From: Actinomycetota bacterium
GTDB lineage: Bacteria > Actinomycetota > Acidimicrobiia > Acidimicrobiales > Ilumatobacteraceae
Length of the DNA stretch: 7,434 nucleotides
Direction: 5' to 3'
NCBI GenBank assembly: GCA_005787025.1
Contig: SYCH01000229.1
Span: 1 to 7,434 of the forward strand
A program made the translations under genes and the position numbers. Under the pieces are notes generated by a model that had not been told where the DNA came from, did no database searches, and was given only the letters and a program-made list of their open reading frames with translations. Positions 5,708-7,434 of the stretch are shown piece by piece (within the stretch, counting starts at the first letter, position 1; each line of letters opens with the position of its first letter).

Positions 5708-6321
5708 CGAAGCGCGTGTTCGCCCGTGTATTGATCGTCGGCCTCACCGTCTTCGCATTCGCCGGGTGCTCTCTCGGTGCCGAGTCGACACCGCGGCCGA
5801 TCCCCGAGGATCCGCTGGGAGTCGACAACGACGGACCGGGAACCGAGAGCCAGACGACCGGAATCGGCCGCGTTTTTATGCAGCGCTCCGACGCATCGGG
5901 GACCTCCGTCCTGGTCGCGGTTCAACGGGATCTCAGCCTCGACCCGACCACGGCGATGCGGGTCCTCCTCGAGGGGCCGACCGACGATGAACAAGGTTCC
6001 GGACTGCGAACGGCGATTCCCCGCGACACCCGAATCATCTCGGCCGGCTTCGTGGCCTCGGGCACCGTGGAGGTGAACATCACCGCCTCGATCTTCTCGG
6101 CGACCGGTGAGGATCTGGTGGGTGCCGTGGCCCAGATCGTGCTCACGCTGGTCGAGATCGAAGGTATCGACCGCGTCTCACTCGTCGTCGATGGTGAAAC
6201 CACCGAATGGCCCCGGGGTGACGGAACGTTGACATCGCGACCGTTGACCGAGTTCGACTTTCCCGGTCGCGCCCTCAGTTCCCAGCCCGATTACCCCGCG
6301 ATCGTCGAGGCCGAGCGTTGA
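5704..6321 (+). CDS. GerMN-domain lipoprotein, short LpqB-like protein
   Basis: A 205-residue predicted lipoprotein. Residues 1-21 form a signal peptide (basic VTKRVFAR, then a hydrophobic core) ending in the lipobox FAGC with C22 as the lipidated cysteine; Phe at -3 is unusual. After a low-complexity, Pro/Gly/Asp-rich linker (23-52) comes one GerMN domain (about 55-173), recognised from the LLEGPTDDE block (88-96), LRTAIPRDTRIIS (101-113), VEVNIT (122-127) and the AQIVLTLVEIEGIDRVSLVV stretch (143-162). Its GTG overlaps the kinase stop as GTGA, so it is translationally coupled to mtrB. Actinobacterial LpqB sits at exactly this place and acts on the MtrAB system, but is about 550-600 residues with a C-terminal beta-propeller that is absent here. 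The stop is followed at once by the convergent gene, so no remnant of a propeller remains. LpqB-like function is inferred from position and domain. Confidence 0.85.
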   Translation: MTKRVFARVLIVGLTVFAFAGCSLGAESTPRPIPEDPLGVDNDGPGTESQTTGIGRVFMQRSDASGTSVLVAVQRDLSLDPTTAMRVLLEGPTDDEQGSGLRTAIPRDTRIISAGFVASGTVEVNITASIFSATGEDLVGAVAQIVLTLVEIEGIDRVSLVVDGETTEWPRGDGTLTSRPLTEFDFPGRALSSQPDYPAIVEAER

Positions 6322-6323
6322 AC

Positions 6324-6341
6324 TCGTCGGGGCTTCGACGA
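6324..6341. terminator. Short hairpin between convergent genes, possible terminator
   Basis: TCGTCG (6324-6329) and CGACGA (6336-6341) form a perfect 6-bp stem around a 6-nt loop, just after the lipoprotein stop and before the phosphofructokinase stop. Neither strand has a clear U-tract after it, so it is a weak terminator candidate, and inverted repeats of this size do occur by chance in such GC-rich DNA. Its position in the 28-nt convergent gap is the main argument. Confidence 0.3.
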
Positions 6342-6349
6342 ATCCGCCG

Positions 6350-7384
6350 TCACCCGAAGAAAATACTCGCGACGTCGCGATAGAGGTCGAGATCGACCGT
6401 GCGCGCTCGACCATCGACGTCGGCCAGCGGGACGGTGACCACCTTCGAACATCGCAACGCCACCATCGCTCCGAATTCACCACGATGAATGGCCTCGACC
6501 GCTGCCACTCCGAATCGCGTCGACAACACGCGGTCGTATGCCGATGGGGTGCCACCGCGCTGAACGTGGCCGATCTGAACCACGCGCGCCTCGAACCCCG
6601 TTCGATCCTCGATCTCCCGAGCGATCTCGACACTCACACCGCCGAGCCGGGGACGACCGATGTGGTCGGTCTCGTACGCCGGCACCGACATGGAGCCGGG
6701 AATCGGGTGCGCGCCTTCGGCCACCACCACGATCGACGCGTAGCGACCTCGCTTGTGGCGGGCGGCCACCACCTCGCACACCTTCACGATGTCGAAGGGG
6801 ACCTCCGGAATCAGGATCACGGTCGCTCCTCCGGCCATGCCGGCGTAGGTGGCGATCCAGCCGGTGTCGCGCCCCATCACCTCCACCACCATCACCCGAT
6901 CGTGACTCTCGGCCGTGGTGTGCAGTCGATCGATGGCATCGGTGGCGATCTGAACCGCGGTGTGGAAACCGAACGTGATGTCGGTGCCCGTCACGTCGTT
7001 GTCGATCGTCTTGGGCACCCCGACGATGGGCAAGCCGGTCTCGGCCACCAACCTGGCCGCCACGGCGAGAGATCCGTTGCCGCCGATCACGACCAAGGCG
7101 TCCAATCGCTGCTCGGCGAAACAGGCTCGAACCCGGTCCACTCCGTCGGGACGGTCGTACGGACTTCCGCGGCGGGTGCCGATGACCGTTCCACCCCGTG
7201 GAAGCAGACCGCGCACGCTGGCCACGTCGAGACGCACGAACCGCTGGTCCATGACACCATCCCACGAGTCGAGAAACCCCCACACCTCGTCTCCGTGACC
7301 CACCTCACCGGCGCGAACGATGGCCCGAATGACGGCGTTGAGACCCGGGCAGTCACCTCCACCGGTCAACACACCGATTCGCAT
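6350..7384 (-). CDS. pfkA: 6-phosphofructokinase (ATP- or mixed-type, PfkA family)
   Basis: A full-length, 344-residue PFK of the actinobacterial type. It phosphorylates fructose-6-phosphate to the 1,6-bisphosphate in cytosolic glycolysis. MRIGVLTGGGDCPGLNAVIR (1-20) is the nucleotide/phosphate-binding start. GGNGS (101-105) is the loop whose second variable residue separates ATP from pyrophosphate enzymes: G104 favours ATP. VPKTIDND (123-130) carries catalytic D128, with K125 as in mixed-lineage (group III) enzymes. VMGRDTGWIA (169-178) and HVQRGGTPSAYDR (273-285) bind the sugar phosphate. N103 stands where E. coli has the Mg-binding Asp and other actinobacteria mostly have Glu. ATP versus PPi use is therefore not proven. 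The ATG at 7384 is fixed by the family N-terminus; it has no SD but a TAGGCT element 6 nt upstream. The gene is convergent with the lipoprotein gene and not functionally tied to it. Confidence 0.95.
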   Translation of the reverse strand: MRIGVLTGGGDCPGLNAVIRAIVRAGEVGHGDEVWGFLDSWDGVMDQRFVRLDVASVRGLLPRGGTVIGTRRGSPYDRPDGVDRVRACFAEQRLDALVVIGGNGSLAVAARLVAETGLPIVGVPKTIDNDVTGTDITFGFHTAVQIATDAIDRLHTTAESHDRVMVVEVMGRDTGWIATYAGMAGGATVILIPEVPFDIVKVCEVVAARHKRGRYASIVVVAEGAHPIPGSMSVPAYETDHIGRPRLGGVSVEIAREIEDRTGFEARVVQIGHVQRGGTPSAYDRVLSTRFGVAAVEAIHRGEFGAMVALRCSKVVTVPLADVDGRARTVDLDLYRDVASIFFG

Positions 7385-7390
7385 GCCCCG

Positions 7391-7396
7391 AGCCTA
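7391..7396 (-). promoter_or_regulatory. -10-like element for a leaderless pfkA transcript
   Basis: The minus strand reads TAGGCT, within GGTTTAGGCTCGGGGC, with 6 nt before the ATG at 7384. This is the same hexamer, and nearly the same spacing, as before the glycosyltransferase gene. Nothing resembling a good SD lies at the usual distance, so leaderless initiation is likely. No strong -35 is visible in the 38 bases left upstream. Confidence 0.45.
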
Positions 7397-7434
7397 AACC
7401 GTGGGATGGTCGCGGCACCGGGCGATCGTGGACC

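Noticed and set aside
5041..5994. A 317-codon open frame on the minus strand
   Set aside because: It is antisense to mtrB and the lipoprotein gene, rich in Ser/Arg/Thr with no recognisable motif; the plus-strand frame carries all the kinase boxes.
1..7434. Search for mobile elements, CRISPR-like repeats, tRNA or rRNA genes
   Set aside because: I saw no terminal inverted repeats, regularly spaced repeats, transposase or integrase motifs, or tRNA-like cloverleaf; base composition looks even throughout.

Overview
The window is gene-dense, GC-rich DNA with almost no intergenic space. It looks like an actinobacterial chromosome, and my best guess is a lineage outside the classical mycobacteria and streptomycetes, such as Acidimicrobiia. 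The evidence is the actinobacterial trio of an MtrA-like regulator, an MtrB-like kinase and a GerMN-domain lipoprotein, a DUF3040 protein next to a DinB polymerase, frequent GTG starts, and several start codons placed 6-7 nt after a TANNNT-like -10 element, as in leaderless transcription. The lineage call is inference; no 16S or marker gene is present.

Layout. A leftward block covers 1-2425 and is read right to left: a family 2 glycosyltransferase of the polyprenol-phosphate-mannose synthase type (1673-2425), DNA polymerase IV (366-1667), and a DUF3040 membrane protein cut by the left edge (1-299) that seems to have its own promoter. A rightward block covers 2449-6321: a small two-helix membrane protein (2449-2712), an inositol-monophosphatase-family enzyme (2723-3514), then an mtrA-mtrB-lpqB-like signalling cassette (3561-6321) with a 5-nt gap and a 4-nt overlap between its genes. 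A leftward phosphofructokinase (6350-7384) converges on the lipoprotein gene. No stretch over 300 bases lacks a gene; the longest gap is about 66 nt.

How the genes work together. The MtrAB-LpqB-like genes should form one envelope/cell-cycle signalling unit: a membrane kinase, its DNA-binding partner, and a surface lipoprotein that in relatives modulates the kinase. The two divergent transcripts at 2425/2449 share a 23-bp spacer with overlapping -10-like elements and put a lipid-linked mannose donor enzyme opposite an inositol-phosphate phosphatase. Both activities could feed inositol/mannose glycolipid synthesis, but that link is inferred. Pol IV and phosphofructokinase are housekeeping genes with no evident link to the signalling cassette.

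I found no mobile element, CRISPR array, RNA gene or clearly new multi-gene defence or biosynthetic system. The points most worth checking are the reduced LpqB-like protein (no beta-propeller), the face-to-face leaderless promoters, and the Asn at the Mg-binding position of the phosphofructokinase.
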